Numbered from the stretch's first letter, positions 1 through 12,169 are shown. The stretch: DNA of 64,000 bases from Silurus meridionalis (GCF_014805685.1 NC_060885.1:9112632-9176631), one strand, 5' to 3'. Made by a program: numbers and translations. The notes: generated by a model from the sequence alone, not told the origin.

Positions 1-70
1 ATCGCATTCTGTTTTTGTTTGCATTTTACTCAGACTCCCAATTGAAGGTGTTTTATATAGGGTTAGGGCT

Positions 71-76
<6 letters not shown>

Positions 77-115
<39 letters not shown>
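77..115. repeat. (AC)n microsatellite
   Basis: An uninterrupted AC dinucleotide run of about 39 bases follows a short T tract. No gene is associated with it. Confidence 0.97.
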
Positions 116-116
<1 letters not shown>

Positions 117-1820
117 TTCTTAAAAATACATAAAATAACTGCTAATCTTTAAAAAGCACATTTTTCCTTGTAATTCTGCACTCATTGTTAAGTGGGCAGG
201 AACAGGAATGTCTCTGATAGGGCCGTTGCAAAATGTTTTTCTTCTTCTGAAGCTATTCCTGTGTTGGCTTGGATTTGTGCTTTGGGATGTTATTATTCTA
301 GAAGTATACTTTTTTCTATTCAGCTGTCTAACTGAGGCTTGCAGATTTTTGTACAAAAATAGACTGCCATTTAGAGCTATCTATGATTCCCTCTAATTTG
401 ACTAGATCACCAGCTGGTCTAAAGAGAATCAGCCCCTATTGCGGAAAGCTGCTACCACCATGTTTCCAATGGTTATGATTCAGTGAGGAATAAGCTGTCT
501 TGTCTTTCACATATCAAATATATTCACGTATCTTTTATTATTGTGTTATGCTTGAAAAATTCAGACAATAACACTTTTTTATATGGTTTTATGGTGATTT
601 GAGCAGGCTTCGATTTGTCTCTCAGTGGTATTCCTGATATGTTTTTAAATTTGCCCTTTTGTCAAATTTAGACATCCCATTCTTGGAGGTATTACTATAA
701 TGCACCATTTTCTCTACTTGTCGCTGATGTCTTTGGCAGTGTCCCATTTATTGCTAAAAAACTTTTTCTATCCCTATCCTAATCTATATCTTTTAACATT
801 AGAACTTGGCACATTTTGTAAGTTCTTGAGCAGTCAGATGAAACTAAGAAAATGTTAAGTATATGATAATTTCTTTAAAATTCAATATTGGTATGTGACT
901 GGTTAATTTTCACATTCTCCTTTATAAGATTTGTGCACATTAATGCAACCAGCTTGTTGAGTTTTTTCTTTCTCCTTCCTAAAATGCTCTTAATTTCTTT
1001 AATTAAAATGTTGTTGTTTGGTGTTTTCCCAGTAAACATAATTGTATCAGGGTTGCATTTGACGTCACAGTTTTTTACAAAGTTCTAATTATAAGTTCTA
1101 AAAAGTCTAATTATAGGCACTGTATAAGATTCAAGGTGCATTATACATTTGCAGTAGGGACCGTGGGATGAACAAATGACATGAGTGTTTCGGCTATTGC
1201 AGAGAAAAAGTAAAGCTTTGAGAAATGTTACCCTATACTAGGTCTATCCACTATAGGTTGCATGGTGTGCAATATTGGCAAAGTACATGCACACACCACA
1301 CAGACATCAATTATTCATGCTTTACAGCTTATTGGAAAGCATTAGAATCACATTAGAAAGCAATCATGGTTTCAGGTTCCCTGGAGGGGTTTAAGTAGGT
1401 ATCGTTGCTATTGATTGCTTTTTTTCAGGAAAGTGCTATTTTCAATGCAGATCCTTTTATTATGTGATCATGCATAAGACTGAAACAACATGCCATTAAT
1501 GGCATTGGCATTACCTTTAACAAACTCTGGTCGGAGTTTACCTCTGAATACTGATTGGTGTGCAATGTGTGTTTCCTGCTGTGTTAGTGTTGTGTACTAT
1601 TGCTCAATGTAGCCCTTGCCAATTTGCTAAAATAAATAGTCAGAGAGAAGCTGTTACTCTGTACACTGCTGAACTGCCATTCGAAGTGTTAAACCAAAAA
1701 CCGTCTGGATTTCAGATAAGAGCTTTAAGCTGAGCAGTGTAAGCAGTATGACTGATTGTAAAAGAGATTTATTTGTCTGTGTTTCTAAAACATTTATCTG
1801 ATATCTGATATCCTCTGGAT

Positions 1821-1821
<1 letters not shown>
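116..1821. other. Unique AT-rich intergenic stretch
   Basis: Only short chance reading frames are present, without recognisable protein motifs. I see no repeat family, RNA gene or splice-flanked exon in it. Confidence 0.6.

Positions 1822-1879
<58 letters not shown>
1822..1879. repeat. (CA)n microsatellite
   Basis: A pure CA run of about 58 bases. It creates a meaningless poly-CV reading frame on the minus strand. Confidence 0.97.
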
Positions 1880-1880
<1 letters not shown>

Positions 1881-2089
1881 GTAGATTCATCTTCACTTTC
1901 TCCTCATGTATATACCCATTCATCAGGTTACTGTGTGAATAAATTGTGACTGCTATAACACAATACAAACGACTTGCATATAATATGTTTTTCTCTTTTC
2001 CATATTTTGTTCTGTTGGTCCTGAAAGTGAAACAAAATTATTTGTGATTTACACACTATGACTAACTTTTGTGAAGTTAAATATGCAGA

Positions 2090-2760
2090 ATTCTAGGTTT
2101 ATCATGATTAAAAAGCAAACATTTGTTGGTTAAGTAAGTTTTCACCCATGTGTCGAAACCACATTTGGCTGCAGTAACAGCTCTTCTGGGAAATGTCTGA
2201 ATTAACTGTGCATCTCCAGATTCTGATATATTAGGCCATTTGTCTTGGCAACATTGCACAATCCCTGTCAAATTAAATAAAGTTGTTGACCAGCAATTCC
2301 GAAGTCTTGCTACAGATTCTTAATCAGTTTGAGACCTATGCTTTGACTGTGCCATTCAAACACTCAGTTGAAAATAAAAAAACTGAATGGTGTTAGAATG
2401 TGATAGTACCTATTGCATTATGCTTAGGGTCATACTCCAGCTGTAAGGTGAACTTTCAACCCAGTCTCAAGTCTTCTGCAAAATAGAACTGGTTTAATTC
2501 TGGAACTGGTTTTACAAAAGGGTGGATTTTGATCTACATTTAGCTTAATACATTTTTCATTTAAACCTGATCAGATCCCTAGCCTTGTCCCTGAAGACCT
2601 TGGCTACTATCACCATGTTTTTCTGGATGACGTGATAAAAAAACATGGTTATGCTCATCAGACCTAAAAACAATTGTCCAATATATTCTTAAAGGCAAAT
2701 TTTACACTTGCCTTTTGGAAAGCTGGAAATAGAATTTTATTTGGTATGGCACATGCCAAT
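2090..2760 (-). pseudogene. Decayed Tc1-like transposase relic
   Basis: Read on the minus strand, this stretch follows the order of a fish Tc1 transposase. Degenerate versions of the block around the second catalytic aspartate (the family's QxDNDPKH block, here close to LEYDPKH) and of the WPSQSPDLNPIENLW block (here EWHSQS, then a broken KNL-QDFGIA) can be read at about 2455-2425 and 2360-2290. Towards low coordinates the Tc1 C-terminal region is recognisable, where a cysteine or alanine-rich CAKLVETYP-type stretch normally sits. Several stops and indels interrupt all frames. The DNA-binding N-terminus and both terminal inverted repeats were not identified. It is an old, dead cut-and-paste DNA transposon of the DDE type (Tc1/mariner superfamily). 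The assignment is from remembered family sequence and not from a search. Confidence 0.7.
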
Positions 2761-4679
2761 AAAACCCAGCTCCGACAGCTCTTTTTTAGTGTTGAACAGA
2801 AGTTATTGTTGGTATTTAGCAAGTTACTGTGGGTGAACTCTAGACACTGCTGTATAGTGAATTCACCTACAGTATAACTTCTTGCAATCTGCAGACAATA
2901 AATGTAAACACAAATAGGCAAATATGACCATTAGCTAACTATAAGACATAAACCTTCATTTGTCACTTGTTATTACCACAATTGACATAATGTTGTTTTA
3001 GTATCAGTTTAATTTGTACAACACTTTTAAAAATACACATTGTCACAAGCAAGCAGAAATGTATATATACATATTTCTATTAGATAGCCAGAGGACTCTT
3101 AGAGGTGACATCCAGAAGTAACTATTTGAGAAAGAAGGCTCAAAAAGGAATCCATCCTCTTATGGGTGACACCAGATAGATGTTATATCATTTGTAAATT
3201 ATTGCAGTTACAGTCAGCTTTTACAGAGCCAAAGAGTATCACGTGTATAATCGTGATACGTGTCTTGGTACAATGGGGCTTAACAATTAAGATTTTGGTC
3301 ACTGACTATTATGTTAGGGGTACTACCAAGCTGCCACTGTTAATAATTAACTCTATCTGGTGCTAGGTCACATTTGAACCGGTTCTCTTTCTTCAAATCA
3401 ACAACATCTAGGTGAGATTATCTGTTGAATCTTATCTTTGAACTATTTTGAGAATAAACAATCGTTAGGCTATCTATAAGTGAAAATCCAGAAATTAAAT
3501 CACAAGTGCTCCAGGATGGAGTAGCAGATCTGACCAAAAATGAGACCTTTACAAAGTTTACAAAGGCTTTCAAAAAAGGATACCTACTTCCTACCTATTT
3601 CCAGGTCCAAAGTAGAGAATACTCAGACTGATTTTAAGGCTTATCCTGCCTTCCTTAAAAGCCTTAACTGATAATCCTGAATAATTAAATTCAGAAAGTA
3701 TGTTTTATTATAAACAAAGCTGTTTGATATACAAAGGTCAAAATGTTGTGATGTGTGCCAGAAATAAGACAAAGCTCACTGATTTTTTAATATAAAACAG
3801 CTCATGTAAACACAAATGCATACATCTTATTATGTATTTACCTTTAAAAAGGAATTTGCCAAAAATAAAACTAAAATTTGAATTACGTTTAATGATGTTA
3901 TATTCTTATACAGTTGCAGCAGTGCCCACCACCCCCTGCCCCACCACCCCCATACACACCTTGACAGATGGATGGGTAATATATATTGCAGTGAATAATC
4001 TAAGGTCCCTGTAGACATATTTGGGAGGATTATATTTGCATAATATTTATACTTATAACTTTACAAACTTTAGTTTGAATTTTAAATGTACAACTCCTCG
4101 ATCGTGCCATGACAACCCAACTGAGCTGGAGAAAATTACAGAAATTGTTCCCACGGAAAATCTAAATATATGAAATATCAAGTGGGTGTGATGCACATTT
4201 ATTTTAGCCCTGAAGATGCATGACCTCTTGTGAAAAATTTGCAATGGAACTGTCTTGCCAAAAGCATTTAGAATGTCACGGTGCATCAACGCCTAATGAA
4301 TACATTATTTCTATAATTGGTTACTTTCTGTAATTGGTTTGTTTTTGGTCATGTAAATGATGTGAGTGGTAGATTTCTAAAAGTATTCACATTGTAGATA
4401 AAGACAGTCATTAATGGCAACGAGTAGGAAGTATAGTTTTATTCACTATTAGTTCTTCCATATTCATGGTTAACTGGGGATTATTTTCTGCCCCTCAGTT
4501 GCCCAACACTTTTATTATGTATTCCAAAGGGCTAGAACAAGATGAAAAATTAATGGGATCCACTTGCGACTTCAAAAATGTAAAAAAAAAAAATTTAATG
4601 CATTGTAATTTGACAGCAACTATTGAAGCATACCAGTTTATAAGTGGGAAAACTGCTGTAGTATTTTATAGTGGATCTC
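2761..4679. other. Intergenic stretch, no gene seen
   Basis: AT-rich unique sequence. The longest open frames, about 60 to 80 codons, have no recognisable domain and overlap one another on both strands, as expected by chance. Confidence 0.55.
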
Positions 4680-5172
4680 ATCTATCAAAATATTGTAAAA
4701 ATATATATACATAAATATTGCATAAAAAATGCAAGGCTAAAAGAGTACTGAGTACAGGATTGAAAATGTGTTTGTGCAAAAAAACAAGAAAAGATGTGCA
4801 AAAACAGCATGTAAACAGTTTGCAGTAAAGGTAATATAATATTGTTATGGATGTGTAAAGTAAATACGATTGTGTGTTTGAATCCGGGCTGTACCATTCA
4901 GTCACACAGTTGAGTGTGTGTGTGCGTGAGTTTTCTGTGTTGAGAAGCCTGATGGCTTGAGGGAAGAAACTGTTGCACAGTCTGGATGTGGCGGCCCGAA
5001 TGCTTCGAAACTGCTTCCCTAATGGCAGGAGGGAGGAGAGTGTGTGTGATGGGTGTGTGGGGCTGTCCACAATGCTGTTGGCTTTGTGGTTGCAGTGTGT
5101 GGTGTAAATGTCTTTGATAGAGGGGAGAGAGACTCCAATGATCTTCTCAGCCGTCCTCACTATCCTCACTAT
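4680..5172 (-). mobile_element. 3' fragment of a non-LTR retrotransposon (reverse transcriptase C-terminus)
   Basis: A 163-codon minus-strand frame (5169-4678) begins with the stretch RIVRTAEKIIGVSLPS and continues with HPSHTLSSLLPLGKQFRSI and LCNSFFPQAIRLLN. This is the extreme C-terminal end of a LINE reverse transcriptase polyprotein common in teleosts, the part after the polymerase where a conserved short domain follows. The DNA after the coding part (about 4945 down to 4690) is AT-rich and looks like the LINE 3' untranslated region. The polymerase core and endonuclease are absent, so this is a 5'-truncated insertion, the usual result of incomplete target-primed reverse transcription. I cannot fix the clade; a Rex1 or other CR1-like element is my guess. 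Confidence 0.7.
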
Positions 5173-5911
5173 TTAAATGTCTAATCACCACTGTCAGTTC
5201 CTGGTCAGTATACTCTCCATAAATAACTGGCTTATGGTGCATCTAAGCATTTCACTACTGACATTACTAAGCTTTTTTTATCCACACTTGGTCTGGTATT
5301 GACCTGGTCTGTGTTGCATATTGAGCTCTGCCAAGCCTAGTTAAACTTGTTAGCTGATCGCCTGCTACTTAACCTGTATATTGACATTGATTTTGTTTTG
5401 CCCTTTTGGATGTGTCTGTTTCAGTCACTAATACCTCACACTGACATCCAAACCCTGTCTGTGCCTAAAGATGCTTAAGTCTTCAAATCCTTGTGAAGTC
5501 CTTGTATAAAAGCTATCCGCTTCCAGGACAAGGCAAAAAAGAAAAACATGATTGAATCTGACACTTAAGCTTCTATTGTAAGCTTGACAGTGGAAATGAA
5601 ATGCCTGTTGTGGTCTGCAGATGAAATGAAATGCCTTGTCGAGATGTGTGATGGCACGGGAAACCAATGACACTGTGAAATCTTTTATTTGATTTTGATT
5701 TGACAGAGATGATTAGGCTTATGTTTGATTCGCTATGGCATGTAGGTATCAAAACCATGATAAAAACGTGACATTCTGTGTGAGCAAATCATGCTTGGCT
5801 AGCAGGGTTTGATATTAGGCCTGTTTGTTTTCCCAAACTGCTACTAAATGTGTCCTTCATGTTCGTCTTTTGGTTGCAGCAAGTTACAAAAGTGCAACAT
5901 TTGCACTGTTG
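5173..5911. other. Intergenic stretch, no gene seen
   Basis: No recognisable coding or RNA feature. A short internal near-repeat of 'atgaaatgcct' occurs near 5595-5637. Confidence 0.5.
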
Positions 5912-6096
5912 TACATTTATGGCACTTGACAGATGCCCTTATTAAAAATAAAATTACAACTTTAGTTTTGTACAACTGAGCAGTTTAGGGTTAAGGGCCT
6001 AGCTTAGGGGTGCAGAAGTGACAGCATGTTGGTACTGGCACTTTCCTATTCAAAGTCCAACATCTTAACCACTAAGCTACAGTATCACTTCCCTGC
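5912..6096 (-). mobile_element. tRNA-derived SINE with L2-type tail, diverged
   Basis: On the minus strand the element opens with a tRNA-like promoter head (GTAGCTTAGTGGTTAAGA resembles RNA polymerase III box A). It continues through a body with the typical fish block 'aggcccttaaccct' and ends at low coordinates in the reverse complement of 'atttatggcacttgacagatgccctt'. That tail corresponds to the conserved 3' end of the L2 LINE present at 14,463-16,512 (GGATAAGGGCGTCTGCTAAATGCC). Sharing of the tail is the usual sign that a SINE uses the LINE's machinery. The copy is diverged and no target-site duplication is clear. Confidence 0.7.
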
Positions 6097-7098
6097 AGGT
6101 CAGTATAATGTATTCTGTTCATTTAATCATAGCTTGTCTGAATATGACTCCCAGTAACAATTCAAAATATGAATGCTACCCATCTGTAATAATAAATCCC
6201 TAATATTACCATATAAAATATATACATGAAAACAGAGAGAACCAAGACTTGCTTCTTCAAAGATTCACTTCGTATTGGAACCCCTGCCCTATGAGATCAT
6301 TATTCTTGTGCTATCTAGGTGAAAGGGCATTCCTCTCATCCCTGATTATCAGAGTTTATCTAGCTAATCACATGGTGTGTTAGATAATAGTAGTCTTATC
6401 TTGGTGTGTAAAGCTGCCTTGTGAACTGCAGGTCAAAACATTAAGGTGGATCAGACAGGATGAGTTTGCCTTCATCATAGTAGATTGGTAGCTGTCATGC
6501 ACTGAGATGATGTAGGAAAGTAATATAATAATTTTACACAGTTTTTAGGAGTGTTAGTGGAACACTTTAACTGCTGTGGCTCTTTTTTTAATACATTAAT
6601 TAATTTTTAATTACTGGTTTCTTACAAGGTTTCTTAAATAATTCACAAACTTCAGCTTTATTCTAATTGGTGACATAAGGCAATGGTGGGCCGTCCGGTC
6701 CAGCATGACCTCCTATGTTTGCCTAAACTCTAGAATCACTGACTCACGTTTAAAAATATTTTCATCCATAAATATGTTCCTGTGGAATTTGCACAAAAGC
6801 TCATAATTTGCCTTAATTTTGAATAGCCAAGAAGCTGTTAAATGCATGGAACATGCATAGAAATGCACAAAAAATGCATAAAAAATGCAAGAAAAACCTG
6901 TCCTGGAGTGTAATATTGATGCTTCTGCTGGAGACAATGCATGTAGGTGGTGGAGCTGTGGCTGCAGTCAAAGGACATTTGTTGAATTGTGTTTGTAATG
7001 CACTCAGTTATACTTTATTTCTGTATAATATTGATGGTTGCTACAGCCATGGCATCATAATGATGTCAGTAAGAGGTGGATTTATTCATATAGGACAC
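6097..7098. other. Intergenic stretch, no gene seen
   Basis: Unique AT-rich sequence with only small chance frames. Confidence 0.5.
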
Positions 7099-7467
7099 CA
7101 TTGTGTCAGGGATCCACCAGCCACACCTTTACCAAACCCACCTATCACTCCAAGTAGCTCTCCATCCTACTAACCACCTGCACCTGGCACTCATCAACCA
7201 CCACCCTATATAACCTCCGTTCCCCCACCAGCTCATTGTTCGTTCTACAGTTTATGCTGAAGAACCTTGTCGGGCTACCCAAGCTACGAGTAGCCCGTCC
7301 TTGTCGGACTACTATTGTTTGCTGCTCTTAAGTTCTACAAACTCTCTGCTTGTTGCATTCACCAGGTTTAGTCAACCCTGGAGTTTGTGTTTGGTTCGCC
7401 GTTTTCTGCCCTTTGCCTTCGTTATTTGCACTTCCGTTTCCGGCACGTTCTTCCGCCTGACACATTG
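7099..7467. mobile_element. Solo LTR with 5-bp target-site duplication
   Basis: The segment 7104-7462 begins TGTCAGG and ends CCTGACA, a perfect 7-base inverted terminus with the TG...CA ends of a long terminal repeat. It is flanked by CATTG at 7099-7103 and again at 7463-7467, a 5-base direct repeat of the kind left by an integrase. A TATA-like box (TATATAA, 7207-7213) lies about 100 bases inside, where an LTR promoter should be. The segment is more GC-rich than its surroundings. No internal coding region or second LTR is present, so this is what remains after recombination between the two LTRs of a retroelement. A 5-bp duplication suits Ty3/gypsy-type or BEL/Pao-type elements; I cannot choose. 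Confidence 0.85.
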
Positions 7468-9234
7468 AAGGCCTATAGTAACTGGGAAATGCACACCCAC
7501 CACTGATATAAAGAGGCCGCTCCTTACAACTAGTCCTGTATTCGTCCACAATTAATATATTTCTATCCTTAGAGAAAAAAGCTAAAAAAAAAATAAAACC
7601 TGTACAGTGAATTCTAATAATAATCATGGCATGTATTTTTTTTCTTTCATTTAATTTAGACACCTGGAATTGAGGCAAATAGTGGTTTGGTTGAAGTTTC
7701 TTGCTGGGCTCTGGATTCTTTTATTGAGTTTTGTTAAAAGACAGAAGGGCTGTTTCCTGTCTTTGTCTTCATGACAACAATAACTGTGTATGACAACTCT
7801 GTCATTATAAAGATAAGCTCTTTGTGGCAGGTGCTGCTGACTAGGTTGAGGCCACGTGGTTCATTTGAAGGCTGTTATTTAACAGGCTTTCATGACTGTG
7901 TGTGTGTGTGTGTATGTGTGTGTGTGGGAAGAAGAGAATGAATGAAAGTGGTAATGTTGAGAATAGATAGTACAGTACACAGTTAGGCTTCATTCTCATT
8001 TGATTCGAAGTTTGAGGTATTCATTCTCATTAAAGTTCTTCTTGATCACGGGTATTCAGCAAATTTAAGCAAGTACTTGGCAAAAAAATATACTGTGAAC
8101 TATACCAACTGTGTATGACTAAAAAGAAAGCAATCTGCTCGATGTAAAATAGTAAAATGTAAAATAGATATGTCTCATCTTTTCAGTGTACATAGAACCA
8201 GTCAAAAGAAATGTGAAGCATCACTACAAACAAACAAAACATAACTGCTTCAAAATGTCTTAATTATACTCATAAATAAGTCATTATGGGACTGGGCAAA
8301 TGGAAAACAATAAAAATGAGCTGTTGTCACCATTTAGTCATGTTAGTTGTTAATTCAGACCTTAATTTAACTGAGCCTTCATAAATCAAATTTTCTCAAG
8401 TTATGTGGTGATGGATTGCCAGCATTACCATTTAGAAACCTCTGCAAGCTCTTTATATCAATTTACACTGGATGAAATTGAAAAAGTAAGGAGAAAAAAA
8501 AGAATTGTGTTTTCCTATTAAAAGCATACATCATGTATCCACCATTAATAATGAAATGCACATAAAGATGTGTTCCTAAAGATCTTTGGATCAAGGATGC
8601 CGAGCCAAGATAATGTTTGACTCCATTTACATGTCCAGGCACTTGCTAGATCTTGAGCTGTTTCTTAAAAGCAGTATTTTTTTCTGAAGTTTAAAGATCA
8701 AAACATGATTTATGTGTAGAGGCTTTGCTGCCTTCCATCATCTATGCTTTTTTTCACATCTATCTACAGTATTTATCTATAAAAAGTGAGGTTTATTGAA
8801 AGATTACCTTCATTTTCTAGGATTGAGTTGCAGTATGTTAATAAAGGTGGGTAAATAGAGAGCGAGACTATACTGGATTCTTGGATAGATGAAAAAAAGA
8901 AACCAAGGTTATGTTGGCAAAAGAAAAGCAGAGGAATTTGTGTGGCTCTTTGGTGCACCATTCATCATGATTGTAGCATGATTGAGTTTGGAATTGACCA
9001 TTCCAGTTACATATTTCATGTTACAAGTTATAATTCATATTCAATTACAGTTATTTTAATCAGAATTTTCTTAGCTACAGATGCAGACAGTTCTGTCTGT
9101 CTGTCATAATTTCAAAATTAAGCACTGTCTATGATGGACTGCTCTGCTCACATTTAGTGAGCCATATGAATTTTTCATGATTTGATCTCTGCATTAGCTT
9201 AGAAATTATGTACATTTATTTTGACATAAAAATT
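7468..9234. other. Intergenic stretch, no gene seen
   Basis: Unique AT-rich sequence. An imperfect (TG)n run sits at about 7894-7927. No recognisable coding or RNA feature. Confidence 0.5.
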
Positions 9235-9332
9235 GTATTTATGCCATTTGGCAGATGCCCTTATAAAGTCACTATTTATATATATGAGCAGTTGTGGTTT
9301 ACAGGGGCTTGCTCAAGGGCCCAATAAGCAGT
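9235..9332 (-). mobile_element. Partial SINE with L2-type tail
   Basis: The plus strand reads 'atgccatttggcagatgcccttat' and, about 60 bases later, 'gggcttgctcaagggccca'. These are the tail and the central block of the same tRNA-derived SINE family as the copy at 5912-6096, in the same orientation. The tRNA-like head is missing. Confidence 0.65.
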
Positions 9333-11688
9333 ATTATTTTTATTATTTTGGTTAAATGATGCCTTTTTTTTGGAGACATGATTAACAATTTTCTTTACTT
9401 CTGCTAACTTTGTTTTCGGCTAATTTGCTTTCTGTTCTGTATCAACTTTTATAAAGTTGAAGTTTCGTAGGCTCTGGTTTGCACACACCCACTAATTTAC
9501 ATTTGATGATCATTTATCAGCATAAACACTTTTGTAAAACGTTTATAAATCCGACATAATTTTTTTTCTTTGTTTTGTTTTGTTTTACCTGTACCTTTAT
9601 AGCCAACCTTACTGAAAGAGTGGTGAATGAGGTTCTTTTTTTTCTGGAACTGCTGGAGAATTTGAGTCTGGCACAGTGTATGTGTGTCACATTGCATCAT
9701 TTTATTCTTGTGTCCTTTTTGTGGTGATAAAAAAATGTAAACTGTTAAACAAGTAAACAGAAAATGTGTATTAAGAAAACTTTTGTATCCTAGTACAAGT
9801 AGCATGAGTCACACTTTTCATTTTCATTAATGACTTCACTTGTCCAAAACACTGAACTCTTGCATGCATGAATACTAATTTCTAATAGTTTCCAGCTAAA
9901 ACTGACAGCCTTATCTCTCAGAGCCAGTGATAAAATAACTCAAGTGCCTAAATTCCCTAATAGTTCAGCAAGCTGTTTTGTTGTTAACAGCCCCTTGGAG
10001 GTCTGATTGTGCAGTGGTATCGCCAGTGATCTTGTGAATGTTTAATGTTTCGTTTACACAGGGCTTGCAGGACTAAAGAGAAAATGTATCAAAAAATAAA
10101 ATAAAAGGGTTCAATTGAACCTACACTGATTGTTCTGATTCATGGCCAATGATATATTTGCATTCCTATATTTCTTTGAGCAGATTTTGTTTCATGATGA
10201 ATAATGGTCTTACATACATGAAAACTCAGCTATTCCCAGGGCTCATAAATATTGTAGCAAATACAGTCAATACTCTCTTTTTGTGTCTGTGGTATTGTGT
10301 GCGAATGTATTTTGATTTTCGAGGTTAACACTGTGTTGTTTGTGGTTACATATAACACTTTGTATTATTATTAGCAGTAATATTAGTAGTAGTAATTGTA
10401 GAGTAGTAGTATTAGTTGTATTGAGTAAACATGATGTGCTTCTCGATCAGCTTCTAACTCCCTATAATTGTGCTGTTGTAGTTGATGTGGAAAATGGTGA
10501 ATGTAAATGGCAGTCAATAATGAAACACTATTGTAGACTCATTTAATCTATTAGACACTCTGGTGAAAACATTTCTAACAATATCTTTGTAATTTGTGTC
10601 CAAAAAAAAAAAAAACTGATCTTAGAGATGTTAAAAAATGTTTTAATTTATTTAATGTAGACCTATTGATTATAATTTTTGAGACTGGATTTAAAGCTGA
10701 CACGTTTTATTTAAAGTTGATGTTTTTAGGGAATACCTTGCCCTTCTGGGCCACAGCTGGTTTGGGAATGCTTGAGAATGCTGCTGGAGGTGGTGGAATC
10801 ATTGCTTCAGGAGAGATGTCTCAGGGCTAAACTGTAAATCCACATTTAAACTTGTATGTACATTTTTTTAGACGACATAAATTCATTGCATTGAATTTGA
10901 ATTAGTTGTGTAACGACTGTCTAGAGTGTTAGCAATAAAATGTACATTTTTGATTTAGTGTTAAGTGACACAGCAGAAGTAAAAGCTTTACAATCATGCA
11001 ATATGATTATGGAAATAAAAACATTAACAAAAGAAATAAAAAACCATCTAGGCTGCCCATGAGGTTCACCTTGCTAAAAGGATTGTTTAGCAAAAAAAAA
11101 AATTCACTGCTGGAGTTAAAATCTTAGTCCCTTCTATACAATATGCCATGTTTGGAAAAGGGTCCCCAGGAATACAATTAGCCTTGCTGTTCTTACACCA
11201 GGGTGCCCCTCTCCACTCACCACACAATTTATTAGAAAATTCACCATCTGCTTGGTTGCACAACAGAACTGGGAGCACTGAGATATCAGTGCTGCTTTAT
11301 TTTGAAAAGATGCAATGAATAGCAAGAGGAGGAACACGTTCTGTTGTGCGACAGGGGACCGGTATTGCCTTATTCCAGTAATTAGAATAATAGTTCATAA
11401 TCATTTTAATTATGTTAATCATTTTTTAAAAGGCTTCCAAATACAAAACATATTTTCAAAAAGATGCCTCCATGGAAACTCATACCATCTGTGGAAACAT
11501 GACAAGGTAGTGCACTTGAGCTTGTTCATAAAAAGACTATTATTTACTCATTTAGTTCATCTAACTCATGTGTTGGCGATAATAATTGGAGATGAGATGA
11601 GGGCAGGACATAGTTCCGCATATATGGAAATGTGGAAAAAACGGTTGAAGTAAAAAAAAAAAACCAAAGGAAATGCAACAGAGTCCCC
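9333..11688. other. Intergenic stretch, no gene seen
   Basis: Only chance frames of at most about 110 codons are present. I recognise no repeat family. Confidence 0.5.
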
Positions 11689-11704
11689 AAAGAGGTTTAT
11701 TACT
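11689..11704. repeat. Target-site duplication, left copy
   Basis: AAAGAGGTTTATTACT occurs here and again, base for base, at 11,952-11,967, flanking the SINE between them. Confidence 0.9.
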
Positions 11705-11951
11705 AACTCACTTTCGGCTTCTCCCATTAGGGGTCGCCACAGGGGATCATCCATATTCATGATCCACACGTTCGATTTGGCACGGTTTTCTTTTTGTTTT
11801 TTACGCTGGATGCCCTTTCTAATGCAACCCTCCCCATTTATCCGGGCTTGGGACCGGCACTAAGAGTGGCTGGGGTTGGTTTCCTGACCGGGGATCCAAC
11901 CCGGGCCGCAGCGGTGAGAGCGCTTCATCCTAACCACTAGACAACCTTCCA
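11705..11951 (-). mobile_element. Full-length tRNA-Glu-derived SINE with RTE-LINE body and tail
   Basis: On the minus strand the first ~70 bases (about 11,948 down to 11,880) match a tRNA-Glu(CTC) gene almost throughout: GTCTAGTGGTTAGGAT (box A region), GCGCTCTCACCGC (anticodon arm), then CCCGGGTTGGATCCCCGG (box B and T arm) and a degenerate acceptor end. The body that follows (GCCGGTCCCAAGCCCGG, then a GGGCATCCAGCGT block) is the same sequence that opens the RTE LINE at 55,141. The last ~50 bases (TGTGGCGACCCCTAATGGG, then AGAAGCCGAAAG) equal that LINE's 3' end at 58,070-58,102. A perfect 16-base duplication flanks the element. Transcription would be by RNA polymerase III from the tRNA boxes, with movement by the RTE enzyme. 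The intact duplication and retained CpG sites suggest a fairly recent insertion. Confidence 0.9.
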
Positions 11952-11967
11952 AAAGAGGTTTATTACT
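11952..11967. repeat. Target-site duplication, right copy
   Basis: Sixteen of 16 bases are identical to 11,689-11,704. Confidence 0.9.
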
Positions 11968-12169
11968 GATTACTGAAATTTTTTTCAGTATTTAGTTGAG
12001 TAATGAAAAGAAATGGATCACTGTTGGACCTTTCATCCGTCATGCTGCAAAATAACCTAAGAAGACAATTCAAACAATATGCAAAAACTGCATATTGATC
12101 CAGTCACATGACCCAGTATTTTGATTACTTAAGAAATGTTTGGTTTTAGCCAAAAGGTGCTCTGTTCTA

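Noticed and set aside
1654..1968. 104-codon minus-strand frame with a poly-CV stretch
   Set aside because: Produced by the (CA)n microsatellite; nothing else in the frame looks like a protein.
6853..7173. 106-codon plus-strand frame
   Set aside because: It crosses the boundary into the solo LTR and has no recognisable motif.
7099..7467. A complete LTR retrotransposon
   Set aside because: Only one LTR is present; there is no primer-binding site, gag-pol or second LTR nearby.
11880..11948. A functional tRNA-Glu gene
   Set aside because: The match covers the tRNA but the acceptor stem and T-loop box B are altered (GGTTGGATCCC), and it runs without a terminator into a SINE body bounded by target duplications.
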